From CAZYVA01 sp964650695 (GTDB taxonomy: Bacteria > Bacillota > Clostridia > Lachnospirales > Lachnospiraceae), in assembly GCA_964650695.1 (NCBI GenBank), contig CAZYVA010000004.1, positions 1-42,706 on the forward strand: 42,706 bases of DNA. Reading direction: 5' to 3'. Shown piece by piece: positions 9,244 through 20,565 of this stretch (the first letter of the stretch is position 1; every line of letters starts with the position of its first letter). Under the pieces are notes generated by a model. It searched no databases. It had not been told where the DNA came from and saw only the letters and a program-made list of their open reading frames with translations. A program made the translations under genes and the position numbers.

Positions 9244-10350
9244 ATGAAAATCATATGCAGCAGATCGGAATTGGCAAAAGGAGTCGGGATCGTATCAAAA
9301 GCCGTACCCTCCAAGACAACAATGCCTATATTGGAATGTATCCTGATCGATGCGACAAATGAAACGATCAAACTTACCGCGAACGATCTGGAGCTTGGGA
9401 TACAGACAGAAATCGAAGGGACGATCCTGGAATACGGCATGATCGCGATCCATTCACGGATTTTTTCAGAAATCGTGCGGAAACTCCCGGACAATGATGT
9501 CACCATTGAGACAGACGAGATGCTGACTGCCACCATCACCTGTGAAAAAGCAAAATTCAATATTTCCGGGAAACCGGGAGAGGAATTTTCTTACCTGCCG
9601 GTCATTGAGGAGGAAGAATCCATCGAGATTTCGCAGTACACATTAAAGGAAATGATCCGGCAAACGATCTTCTCAATCTCGGAGACAGAGAGCAACAAGA
9701 TGATGTCCGGGGAATTATTTGAAATCAAAAATAACATCCTGCGTGTCGTTTCTCTGGACGGGCACCGGATTTCTATCCGGAAAGTAGAATTGAAAGGAGA
9801 CATCCACGACCGGAAGCTGGTGATCCCTGGAAAGTCATTGAATGAAATCAGCAAGATCCTGCCGGAGGAAATGGAAAACATGGTCCGTCTTTCTTACACG
9901 GACAACCATATCGTATTTGAATTTGACCAAACAGTCGTGGTGACAAGGCTGATCGAGGGGGAATATTTTCATGTTGACCAAATGCTATCCAAAGATTACG
10001 ATACAAAGATCATCGTCGATAAAAAAGAATTTTTCGATTGCCTGGACCGGGCCTCCCTGCTGATCAGGGATATCGATAAAAAACCCATCATTATTACGGT
10101 CGGGGAGGAAAAGATGGAATTACGGATCCAGTCCACTCTTGGATCCATGCACGAGGAAATCATGATCGAAAAAGAGGGGAAAGACCAGATGATCGGATTT
10201 AACCCAAAATATCTGACCGATGTGCTCCGGGTGATCGATGATGACGAAGTGGCTTTGTACCTGATGAATGAAAAATCTCCCTGCTATATTACGGATGAAG
10301 AAGAAAGCTATATTTATTTGATCTTGCCTGTTAATTTCAACTCGTTATAA
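9244..10350 (+). CDS. dnaN: DNA polymerase III beta subunit (sliding clamp)
   Basis: DnaN forms the ring that tethers DNA polymerase III to DNA. The 368-residue length matches the three-domain clamp. Conserved stretches are visible, for example the N-terminal MKIICSRSELAKGVGIVSKA, the middle DGHRISIRK and the C-terminal LPVNFNSL, where the clamp usually ends LPVR or similar. AAAGGAG precedes the ATG. It follows the oriC spacer and leads yaaA-recF-gyrB-gyrA. Confidence 0.97.
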   Translation: MKIICSRSELAKGVGIVSKAVPSKTTMPILECILIDATNETIKLTANDLELGIQTEIEGTILEYGMIAIHSRIFSEIVRKLPDNDVTIETDEMLTATITCEKAKFNISGKPGEEFSYLPVIEEEESIEISQYTLKEMIRQTIFSISETESNKMMSGELFEIKNNILRVVSLDGHRISIRKVELKGDIHDRKLVIPGKSLNEISKILPEEMENMVRLSYTDNHIVFEFDQTVVVTRLIEGEYFHVDQMLSKDYDTKIIVDKKEFFDCLDRASLLIRDIDKKPIIITVGEEKMELRIQSTLGSMHEEIMIEKEGKDQMIGFNPKYLTDVLRVIDDDEVALYLMNEKSPCYITDEEESYIYLILPVNFNSL

Positions 10351-10456
10351 AGAGAAAAAAGGTTCCCGGTTTTTCAAAAAGAAAAGAAAGAAACGTAGAA
10401 AGCGGGTGGCCAGGAAAATCCAGGTAAAGGCAGACAAAAAGAAGAAGGAAGAGAAA

Positions 10457-10666
10457 ATGAAAACCATAAAATTAAAAGACGGATATATCAAGCTCGGACA
10501 GGCATTAAAGGCTGCCGACCTTGTTTCTTCCGGTGCGGAGGCAAAGGAAGCGATCGTGCAAGGCCAGGCAAAAGTAAACCAGGAAGTGGAAACCAGGCGC
10601 GGGAAAAAACTATATGCCGGGGATATTGTTTTTTTCAACGGAGAAGAAATAAGAATTGAAGATTAA
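10457..10666 (+). CDS. yaaA: YaaA, S4-domain RNA-binding protein
   Basis: YaaA is the small S4-like RNA-binding protein found between dnaN and recF in Firmicutes; its exact role is not settled. The 69-residue protein has the S4 fold pattern IKLGQALKAADLVSSGAEAK, then a VNQEVETRRGKKLYAGD segment. The upstream part of the frame (lysine-rich) is unlikely to be translated, because a GGAAGAG ribosome-binding site precedes the ATG at 10457. It overlaps recF by 11 bases, suggesting translational coupling. Confidence 0.93.
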   Translation: MKTIKLKDGYIKLGQALKAADLVSSGAEAKEAIVQGQAKVNQEVETRRGKKLYAGDIVFFNGEEIRIED

Positions 10667-11756
10667 GTCTCTAAAATTAAAGAATTACCGGAATTATGAC
10701 CTGCTGGATCTGGAATTTGACGGGCATATCAATCTTTTTTACGGGGACAATGCCCAAGGAAAAACGAACATTTTGGAAGCGGTATATTTAAGCGGCACAA
10801 CCAAATCCCATCGGGGGACAAAGGATCGTGACATGATCCAGTTTGGGAAAAACGAGTCCCATATCGAGACGGTTGTGGAAAAAGAGGGAAAGGTATACCG
10901 GATAGACATCCATTTGAAAAAGAATCAGGCAAAAGGGGTCGCTGTCAATAAAATGCCGATCCATAAAGCCAGTGAATTGTTTGGGATTATAAATTTTGTG
11001 TTTTTTTCCCCGGAGGATCTGAATATTATTAAAAACGGGCCTGCGCAGAGACGGAGGTTCCTCGACCTGGAATTGTCGCAGATCGATAAATTGTACTTGA
11101 ATAATCTTGTCAATTACCATAGGATCGTAAACCAGAGAAATTATTTATTAAAAGAATTGTATTTTTCTTATGATAAAAAGTTGGCGGAGACGCTGGACAT
11201 CTGGGACGGGCAGCTCATCGCCTACGGGAAAAAAATCATGGAAAGAAGAAAGGAATTTGTGTATAATGTAAATAAAATCGTTTCCATGATACATAAAAAG
11301 TTAACTGGAGATCAAGAAGAACTCCGGATTGATTATGAACCGGGCAGCCAGGGGCTTCCCCTGGAGCAGGCAGTGGAAAAAAACAGGGAGAAGGATATAA
11401 GGGCAAAAACCACATCTGTTGGCCCTCACAGGGATGATCTTTGTTTTTTATCGGGCGGGATCGACCTGAGAAGGTTTGGATCCCAGGGCCAGCAGAGGAC
11501 GGCGGCGCTCTCTTTAAAATTGTCGGAAATCGCGCTGGTCGAAGAGATGACGCAGCAGAAGCCGGTTTTATTATTGGATGATGTTTTGTCTGAACTTGAT
11601 AAACACAGGCAAAACTATTTGTTGGAGAGTATTGGGGATATACAGACTTTGATCACTTGTACCGGCATGGAAGACTTTATGAACCATCGGATTGCCGTCG
11701 ATCAGGTGTTCCACGTAGAGGCAGGGCGGGTGGAAAAAGAAGGTACGTGTCGCTGA
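10656..11756 (+). CDS. recF: RecF, recombination mediator ATPase
   Basis: RecF acts with RecO and RecR to load RecA on gapped DNA. The 366-residue SMC-like ATPase has Walker A GDNAQGKT, the QGQQRTAALSLKL signature region and Walker B LLLDDVLSELD. The start is TTG, overlapping the end of yaaA by 11 bases; GGAG lies about 11 bases upstream, and the first residues MKIKSLKLKNYRNY match the usual RecF N-terminus. Confidence 0.96.
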   Translation: MKIKSLKLKNYRNYDLLDLEFDGHINLFYGDNAQGKTNILEAVYLSGTTKSHRGTKDRDMIQFGKNESHIETVVEKEGKVYRIDIHLKKNQAKGVAVNKMPIHKASELFGIINFVFFSPEDLNIIKNGPAQRRRFLDLELSQIDKLYLNNLVNYHRIVNQRNYLLKELYFSYDKKLAETLDIWDGQLIAYGKKIMERRKEFVYNVNKIVSMIHKKLTGDQEELRIDYEPGSQGLPLEQAVEKNREKDIRAKTTSVGPHRDDLCFLSGGIDLRRFGSQGQQRTAALSLKLSEIALVEEMTQQKPVLLLDDVLSELDKHRQNYLLESIGDIQTLITCTGMEDFMNHRIAVDQVFHVEAGRVEKEGTCR

Positions 11757-11773
11757 GTACATTCAACGAAATT

Positions 11774-11792
11774 CCCCGCACCCCTTGCGGGG
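11774..11792 (+). repeat. GC-rich hairpin between recF and gyrB
   Basis: CCCCGCA and TGCGGGG form a perfect 7-base-pair stem around a 5-base loop, 36 bases before the gyrB start. No T-run follows, so it is more likely an mRNA stability or attenuation element than a terminator. Confidence 0.5.
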
Positions 11793-11827
11793 AGCGGCGA
11801 ACGAAGTTTCATTGTAGGAGGTTTAAA

Positions 11828-13762
11828 ATGGGGACAGAGAAGGTACAGCATGAATATGGTGCGGACGAGATACAGATATTGGAAGGGCTTGAAGCTGTAA
11901 GGAAGCGTCCCGGTATGTATATTGGAAGTACGTCGTCCAGGGGACTTCACCATCTTGTATATGAGATCGTGGATAACTCCGTGGATGAAGCCCTGGCTGG
12001 CTATTGCACGGAAATATATGTAACAATCAACAAGGGCAACTCTGTGACTGTCGTGGACAATGGGCGGGGGATCCCGGTCGGGATCAACCATAAGGCGGGG
12101 CTTCCTGCGGTGGAAGTCGTCTTTACTGTGCTTCATGCGGGGGGAAAGTTCGGGAGCGGCGGTTACAAAGTCTCCGGCGGCCTCCATGGGGTTGGGGCTT
12201 CTGTTGTGAACGCACTTTCCAATTGGCTGGAAGTGGAGATTTTCCATGAGGGAAGTATATATCGGCAAAGGTACGAGCGGGGAAAAGTGGTACGGAAGCT
12301 GGAAGTCGTTGGAAGCTGCGAGGCGGAGAAAACCGGGACAAAGGTTACGTTTTTCCCGGATGACACGATCTTTGAGGATATAGAATTTGATTTCAATGTA
12401 TTAAAACAGAGGTTCCGGGAAATGGCGTTCCTGACAAAAGGATTAAAGATCGTCCTCAAGGATGAAAGGCCGGAGGAGGGGCCGGTGGAAATTTCTTTTC
12501 ATTACGAGGGAGGGATTAAAGAGTTTGTGACATATCTGAACCGAAGCACCACGCCCTTGTATGAGGACATTATTTACTGTGAAGGTGAGGTCAACCACGT
12601 TTATGTGGAAGTGGCTATGCAGCATAATGATTTTTATAACGATAACACTTACGGCTTTGTCAACAATATCACCACGCCGGAGGGAGGAACGCACATCGTA
12701 GGATTCCGGAATGCGTTGACGAAAACCTTTAATGATTATGCAAGGAAAAATAAATTATTGAAGGATAATGAACAGAACCTGAGCGGCGAGGATATCCGGG
12801 AGGGCTTGACCGCCATCGTCAGCGTGAAGATCGAGGACCCGCAGTTTGAAGGGCAGACGAAGCAAAAGCTGGGGAACAGCGAAGCGCGCAGCGCGGTAGA
12901 CAGCGTCGTCAGCAGGCAGCTTGGCATCTATCTGGAGCAGAATCCGGCTGTCGCGAAGCTGACCGTTGAAAAATCGATCATGGCGCAGCGCGCGCGGGAA
13001 GCGGCAAGGAAAGCGAGGGATCTGACGAGAAGGAAGTCTGCGCTGGACGGGATGTCCTTGCCGGGGAAGCTGGCGGACTGTTCCGATAAGGATCCCGTAA
13101 ACTGCGAGATTTATATCGTGGAGGGGGATTCCGCAGGCGGTTCGGCGAAAACGGCGAGGGACCGGGCGACGCAGGCGATCCTTCCGCTCAGGGGGAAGAT
13201 CCTGAACGTAGAAAAAGCAAGGCTGGACCGCATATACGCAAACGCGGAAATCAAAGCGATGATCACAGCGTTCGGGACGGGCATCCACGAGGATTTTGAT
13301 ATTACAAAGCTCCGTTACCATAAAATCATCATTATGACGGACGCGGATGTGGATGGGGCGCATATCAGCACCTTGCTTCTGACATTCCTTTACCGGTTTA
13401 TGCCGGAGCTGATCAAACAGGGATATGTTTATCTGGCGCAGCCGCCTCTCTATAAGCTGGAGAAAAACAAAAAAGTCTGGTATGCGTACAGCGACGAGGA
13501 ACTGGACGGCATCCTACAGGAAGTCGGGCGCGACCAGAACAATAAGATCCAGCGTTACAAAGGGCTTGGAGAGATGGATTCCGAACAGCTTTGGGATACG
13601 ACCATGGATCCGGAACACCGGATCCTTTTGAGGGTGACGATGGACGAAGAGACGACTTCTGAGCTGGACGTCACTTTTACGACGCTGATGGGCGACAAGG
13701 TTGAGCCGAGACGCGAATTTATCGAAGAAAACGCAAAATATGTAAAGAATCTGGACGTATAG
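11828..13762 (+). CDS. gyrB: DNA gyrase subunit B
   Basis: GyrB is the ATPase subunit of gyrase, which introduces negative supercoils. The 644-residue protein starts MGTEKVQHEYGADEIQILEG; it has the GHKL ATP-binding residues (VDNSVDEA, VVDNGRGIPV, GLHGVGASVVNALS) and the Toprim motifs EGDSAGGSA and DADVDGAHI. AGGAGG stands six bases before the ATG at 11828; the open frame upstream overlaps recF and is not used. gyrA follows after 16 bases. Confidence 0.98.
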   Translation: MGTEKVQHEYGADEIQILEGLEAVRKRPGMYIGSTSSRGLHHLVYEIVDNSVDEALAGYCTEIYVTINKGNSVTVVDNGRGIPVGINHKAGLPAVEVVFTVLHAGGKFGSGGYKVSGGLHGVGASVVNALSNWLEVEIFHEGSIYRQRYERGKVVRKLEVVGSCEAEKTGTKVTFFPDDTIFEDIEFDFNVLKQRFREMAFLTKGLKIVLKDERPEEGPVEISFHYEGGIKEFVTYLNRSTTPLYEDIIYCEGEVNHVYVEVAMQHNDFYNDNTYGFVNNITTPEGGTHIVGFRNALTKTFNDYARKNKLLKDNEQNLSGEDIREGLTAIVSVKIEDPQFEGQTKQKLGNSEARSAVDSVVSRQLGIYLEQNPAVAKLTVEKSIMAQRAREAARKARDLTRRKSALDGMSLPGKLADCSDKDPVNCEIYIVEGDSAGGSAKTARDRATQAILPLRGKILNVEKARLDRIYANAEIKAMITAFGTGIHEDFDITKLRYHKIIIMTDADVDGAHISTLLLTFLYRFMPELIKQGYVYLAQPPLYKLEKNKKVWYAYSDEELDGILQEVGRDQNNKIQRYKGLGEMDSEQLWDTTMDPEHRILLRVTMDEETTSELDVTFTTLMGDKVEPRREFIEENAKYVKNLDV

Positions 13763-13778
13763 GGGGGAAAGGCAGACA

Positions 13779-16277
<2,499 letters not shown>

Positions 16278-16297
16278 GGGCGGCGCGTTAAAAAAAC

Positions 16298-16333
16298 GGG
16301 GATAGGTTTTCAGTCTATCCCCATGTCTTTTTT
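16298..16333. terminator. Bidirectional terminator between gyrA and the convergent gene
   Basis: GGGGATAG (16298-16305) pairs perfectly with CTATCCCC (16315-16322). A T-rich run follows on the plus strand, and the preceding run of A gives a T-run on the minus strand. The last bases of the convergent gene (stop at 16310-16312) lie in the loop. Confidence 0.85.
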
Positions 16334-16774
16334 ATATTCCCGGATCAAGATTTCCGCGACTGCCGTGACGGAAAACTTCACCATATCGATACAATGGGCC
16401 TTCCGTTCAGGGGAATTCCTGTCGGGGTAGTCTTTGATAAGCACGCGGCAGCAGGAAGCGCCGAATTCTTTCTTGAACTTATCATGGAATTCCTTTGTAA
16501 GGCTAAAACATCTGTTGACTTTTGGATCTCCGGGGGCCGTCCGGCCATAAACAAAGCCAATGCACATCACGGAACCCGCGGCCGCGCCGCAGAGACAGCC
16601 GGCGCCGCCAAGCCCCCAGGGAAAACCGGAACTCATGGCGATCGCGCTGTCCGGGATATCTAAGTCCAGGGCTTTCCGGATCGCAGCGATAACGGACTCG
16701 GAACAGGCGAAACCGGATGTAAAGATTTCGACAGCATCTTTTTGTAATTGGGCCATATCAACTGAAGTATTCAT
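16310..16774 (-). CDS. C_GCAxxG_C_C family cysteine-rich protein
   Basis: A 154-residue protein of the C_GCAxxG_C_C family, small putative redox or metal-binding proteins common in anaerobes; the exact activity is not known. The key motif is GAGCLCGAAAGS (C60, C62), with other conserved cysteines at C24, C71, C89, C108, C109 and C128. AGGAGGAG precedes the ATG. It has its own promoter (16858-16886) and a strong hairpin in the 5' leader (16801-16832). It is convergent with gyrA and divergent from the tRNA-Ser gene. Confidence 0.85.
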   Translation of the reverse strand: MNTSVDMAQLQKDAVEIFTSGFACSESVIAAIRKALDLDIPDSAIAMSSGFPWGLGGAGCLCGAAAGSVMCIGFVYGRTAPGDPKVNRCFSLTKEFHDKFKKEFGASCCRVLIKDYPDRNSPERKAHCIDMVKFSVTAVAEILIREYKKDMGID

Positions 16775-16800
16775 GGGATTCTCCTCCTGCTATGAAGCTT

Positions 16801-16832
16801 GCCTTGCCACGCCCGTCCGGGTGCGGCAAGGC
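16801..16832 (-). promoter_or_regulatory. Leader hairpin of the C_GCAxxG_C_C gene
   Basis: GCCTTGCC and GGCAAGGC pair perfectly, and the stem continues inward to about 15 base pairs with one A-C mismatch and one G-U. It lies between the promoter and the ribosome-binding site of the minus-strand gene. It has no T-run on the minus strand, so it is probably a stability or translation-control element. Confidence 0.5.
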
Positions 16833-16857
16833 TTCGTTGGATGAACAGTTTTCTGCC

Positions 16858-16886
16858 ATTATAGCGTATCTAAGCCGGAAATTCAA
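16858..16886 (-). promoter_or_regulatory. Promoter of the C_GCAxxG_C_C gene
   Basis: On the minus strand TTGAAT (16886-16881), a 17-base spacer and TATAAT (16863-16858) form a good sigma-A promoter. Confidence 0.75.
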
Positions 16887-16904
16887 TCAGTAAGGGAAAA
16901 AAGA

Positions 16905-16933
16905 TTGACATTCATTTTTTTGTCTAGTATAAT
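16905..16933 (+). promoter_or_regulatory. tRNA-Ser promoter
   Basis: A perfect TTGACA, a 17-base spacer and a perfect TATAAT end 10 bases before the tRNA. Confidence 0.9.
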
Positions 16934-16943
16934 AATCTTCGCT

Positions 16944-17031
16944 GGAGAAATACTCAAGAGGCTGAAGAGGCGCCCCTGCTAAGGGTGTAGGTCGGGTGAC
17001 CGGCGCGAGGGTTCAAATCCCTCTTTCTCCG
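16944..17031 (+). tRNA. tRNA-Ser (anticodon GCU)
   Basis: The 7-base-pair acceptor stem GGAGAAA/TTTCTCC is complete with discriminator G. The anticodon loop reads CTGCTAA (GCU, for AGC/AGU codons). The long variable arm expected for serine tRNA and the T-loop GTTCAAATC are present. The CCA end is not encoded. Confidence 0.95.
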
Positions 17032-17039
17032 TTACGGTG

Positions 17040-17080
17040 CTGCCTGCCATGGGCCAAAAAGTCGATGGGCGGGCAGTTTT
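17040..17080 (+). terminator. Hairpin after tRNA-Ser
   Basis: CTGCCTGCC pairs with GGCGGGCAG (17068-17076) in a 9-base-pair stem with one G-U, followed by TTTT. The T-run is short, so some readthrough into the sensor kinase gene 38 bases downstream is plausible. Confidence 0.6.
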
Positions 17081-17118
17081 GGCAGAAAAGGTCAAGGATT
17101 ATCAAGGAATTCTTATTT

Positions 17119-20100
17119 ATGTCTGATATTAGGATGGACGATAAAACGGTTGCTTTTATTTCCGACTGGGAAAAAAGGACAGATAAGCAACAGAGGAAAA
17201 ACACAGTATTGTTCATTGTCATATTTACAATGGCTTTTTTGTTAAGTATGGCTTCTCTTTTTGTACTCCGCCGCGCAAACTATAACCGGATCGTAGATCA
17301 GAATATGAAGTATGTGCAGGACAGCGCGATCCAGGAGGCCGATCAGATCGAGCAGGAGATGCAGCACGCGGAACTGTCCGTCATTAACCTTGCCACGCGG
17401 TATACGACGCTGATGGATTACCATGTGGGCGAGACATTGGAGGAGAGGCTGAAGATCCTCATCGATAAAAGCATATTCGACCGGATCGCGTATATCGATC
17501 CGGACGGCAAGGATACCAGCCTGGAAGGGACCGCGGACGTCTCTGACAGGGACTATTTCAAAAAAGCAATGAATGGGGAATCTGGCTGGCAGATGCTTGA
17601 CCAATCGCGGGTGACCGGGAAGCCCTGCGTCATATTCTATTCCCCGATCGTTTCCGGGGAGGATACGATTGGCGTAATGGTAGGCGTCTTTGAGCAGGAG
17701 CGCCTGGGGGATCTTTTTTCTTATCAACTCTTTAATTATACGCCCAATTCTTATTTACTGCAGGGGGATGGTTCGGTGGTTGCCAGTTCTACGGACGAGC
17801 CGGTGACAGAAAATCTTCTGGAACGTCTTTCCCACAAAAAATTTATTGGGGAAACCGATTATGCGAAAATCCAGGAAACCCTCAAATCTTCCGAAAGGAT
17901 CACCGTGACATTTAGTTTCGTGGAAAACCGGGAGACTTACGTCGGCGTGATCGTCCAGTTCCAGGAAAGCGACTGGATGGTCTTATCTGAGCTGCCCAAT
18001 GATATTACGGCGGGGATGGTCAGTGACGCCAACAAGGCCGGGAGGCGTTCCTTGCTTTTTGTTTTGGTTGTTTTCGTTTTGACGGTATTGGTCCTGATGG
18101 TCGTCCTGAGGAAGCAAAGAAAGGCTTTTGACAAAGAAATGGAGCTTGCATCCGGGAACCTGGCGGATGCTTTAAAGTACGACCAGCGTCAGATGTCCAT
18201 CATTGAATCCCTTACAAGCATATTTTCCAGTGTCTATTATATAGACATGAAAAAGGAGGAATATGTGCGGATCAAGGAAGATGAGCATACGGTCCTTGGG
18301 ATACCGGATTCTGGAGATGCCAACATGGGTTTTTCAACCTATATTGAAAAATACGTCAGTGAAGAGTATTTGCCGAAAATGAGGGATTTCCTGGATATAG
18401 CCACGATCTGCCAGAGGGTGGAAGAGGGGGGCACATTGGTCATGGAATACCAGAGGGCAGATAAGGGCTGGAGGCGAGGAAATCTGATACCGGCCGAGAG
18501 AGATGAAAATGGAAGCGTTGTTTCCATCGTTTTTGGAGTGCGTAAAATCGACAGCGAAAAAGAAAAAGAACTGAATGCGAAGGAAGCCTTGCAAGAAGCC
18601 TACAAAGCGGTTCAACTGGCAAATGCTGCAAAAACGACGTTCCTTTCCAATATGAGCCACGATATCCGGACGCCTATGAACGCGATCGTCGGCATGACGG
18701 CCATCGCGGCCTCCCACCTGGACGATCCGGGCAAGGTTTCGGAATGCCTGAAGAAAATCACTTCATCCAGCAAGCACTTGCTGGGGCTGATCAATGAAGT
18801 GCTGGACATGAGCAAAATCGAGTCGGGGAAGGTGGATCTTTCGGAAGAGGATTTCAGCCTTTCGGAGCTGATCGATAACCTGATCGCCATCCATCAGCCC
18901 CTGATCCGGGAAAAGAACCATACATTGACCGTCAGGGTCAACAACCTTACGCATGAAAAAGTTATCGGTGACAGTACGCGGCTGCAGCAGGTATTCACGA
19001 ATTTGCTGAGCAATGCCATTAAATATACGCCAAACGGGGGCCGGATCGAGGTTGACATTTCCGAGAAGGAGACGAATAAGGCTACCGTTGGCTGGTTTGA
19101 AGTGATCTTTAAGGATAATGGTATCGGTATGTCTGAGGAATACCAGCAGACATTGTTTGAGCCGTTTACCCGCGCGGACGACTCACGGGTCGAAAAAATC
19201 CAGGGCTCTGGCCTGGGCATGTCGATCGCCAGGAACATTGTGCAGATGATGGGCGGGGATATCGCTGTGGAAAGCCAGGTCAATAAAGGAAGCGTTTTTA
19301 CCGTGACGTTTGTGCTGAAGCTGCAGCGGGATGACGACATCGATGTCGGAAAGTNNNNNNNNNNNNNNNNNNNNNNNNNNNNNNNNNNNNNNNNNNNNNN
19401 NNNNNNNNNNNNNNNNNNNNNNNNNNNNNNNNNNNNNNNNNNNNNNNNNNNNNNACCGTGACGTTTGTGCTGAAGCTGCAGCGGGATGACGACATCGATG
19501 TCGGAAAGTTTGTGGATCTCCCGATTTTGGTTGTGGATGATGAAGAGACGGCGTGCGAAAGCATTTGTGCGATCCTGGACAGCCTGTCTATGGACAGCGA
19601 GTGGGTGACGACCGGGAAAGAAGCGGTGGAAAAGGTTGCCGGGCGCCATGAGGATGAAAAGGACTATTATGCCGTGATCGTGGACTGGAAGATGCCGGGC
19701 ATGGACGGCTTGGAGACAACCAGGGAAATACGGAGGCGGGTAGGTAGTGACGTGCCGATCATTATCATTTCCGCTTACGACTGGTCGGATATTGAGGCGG
19801 AAGCAAGAGAAGCGGGCGCGAATGAGTTTTTGAGCAAGCCTTTGTTCAAGTCCAGGCTGGTGGAGCTGTTCAGCCGCCTGCAGGATGGGAAGGATCCGGC
19901 GGGGGCGGAAAACATGGCGGCAGGGATAAAGAAGTATGATTTTTCAGGGAAGCGCATCCTGTTGGCGGAAGATAATGAGCTGAACTGCGAAATAGCCGCC
20001 GAGATTCTGAAAATGGCAGGTTTTGAGGTGGAAACTGCGCAGGATGGGAAAATCTGCGTTGATAAATTTGCGGATTCAAGGCCGGGCTACTATGACCTTA

Positions 20101-20324
20101 TCCTCATGGATGTGCGTATGCCGGTGATGGACGGCTATGAAGCGACAAGGACGATCCGGTCGCTGGCACGTCCGGACGCAAAGAAAATCCCCATCATCGC
20201 TATGACAGCCAACGCGTTTTCGTCCGACGTGAGGGAGGCCATGAATGCCGGTATGGACGGGCATATTGCAAAGCCTATTGACATAGACCGGGTGATGAAG
20301 GTCCTGGATGAAACGTTTTCGTGA
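17119..20324 (+). CDS. Hybrid sensor histidine kinase with Cache-like sensor and two receiver domains (split by an assembly gap)
   Basis: This is a membrane sensor kinase. Ignoring the gap and one of the two 55-base copies flanking it leaves a single 1016-residue frame. Order: TM1 about 30-50, extracytoplasmic double-Cache-like domain about 51-310, TM2 about 311-331, a PAS-like region about 360-480, HisKA with the phospho-accepting H514 in FLSNMSHDIRTP, HATPase_c with N-box NLLSNAIKY, G1 DNGIG and GSGLGM, then REC1 (phospho-site D804) and REC2 (D946 in LILMDVRMP). ATG at 17119 follows AAGGAA; the frame opens earlier, inside the tRNA. No separate response regulator is adjacent, so it probably passes phosphate along its own receivers and on to an unlinked partner. 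The ligand cannot be read from sequence. A clear terminator follows at 20454. Confidence 0.9.
19300..19509 (+). repeat. 55-base direct repeat flanking the assembly gap
   Basis: Bases 19300-19354 and 19455-19509 are identical and sit exactly at the two edges of the N run. This is the pattern of two contigs overlapping by one k-mer, not a biological repeat. Confidence 0.9.
19355..19454. other. Assembly gap (100 N), probably artificial
   Basis: Exactly 100 N placed inside the kinase gene. The flanking contig ends overlap by 55 identical bases and the reading frame is restored when the overlap is merged, so no sequence is probably missing. Confidence 0.95.
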
Positions 20325-20375
20325 CGGGTCCCAGCCGGTTCCCGTTGATCCCAGCCGATCCTGGCCGATATCCCA

Positions 20376-20398
20376 GGGGTCAAATCCTAGTTGACCCC
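20376..20398 (+). repeat. Perfect inverted repeat after the kinase gene
   Basis: GGGGTCAA and TTGACCCC form an 8-base-pair stem around a 7-base loop. No T-run follows, and the upstream bases carry several degenerate CCCAGCCG-like copies. The function is unknown. Confidence 0.45.
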
Positions 20399-20453
20399 CG
20401 CCGTAGCCCCCTTCCATTTGCCGGGCAGCTACCTGTCATCAAACAGGGGACCG

Positions 20454-20478
20454 TAACGCGCAGGGGCGTTATTTTTTT
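20454..20478 (+). terminator. Intrinsic terminator of the sensor kinase gene
   Basis: TAACGC and GCGTTA form a 6-base-pair stem around a 6-base loop and are followed by seven T. Confidence 0.8.
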
Positions 20479-20565
20479 GTGTTTGAACCTTGAAAAAATG
20501 GGAAGAATAAAGACAGGATTTTTACTGGGCATTCTGTGGGAAAATGGTTCAGGGGTGCGGGAGTG

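Noticed and set aside
11657..11827. Upstream extension of gyrB by 57 codons
   Set aside because: The extension overlaps recF, while AGGAGG and the standard GyrB N-terminus fix the start at 11828.
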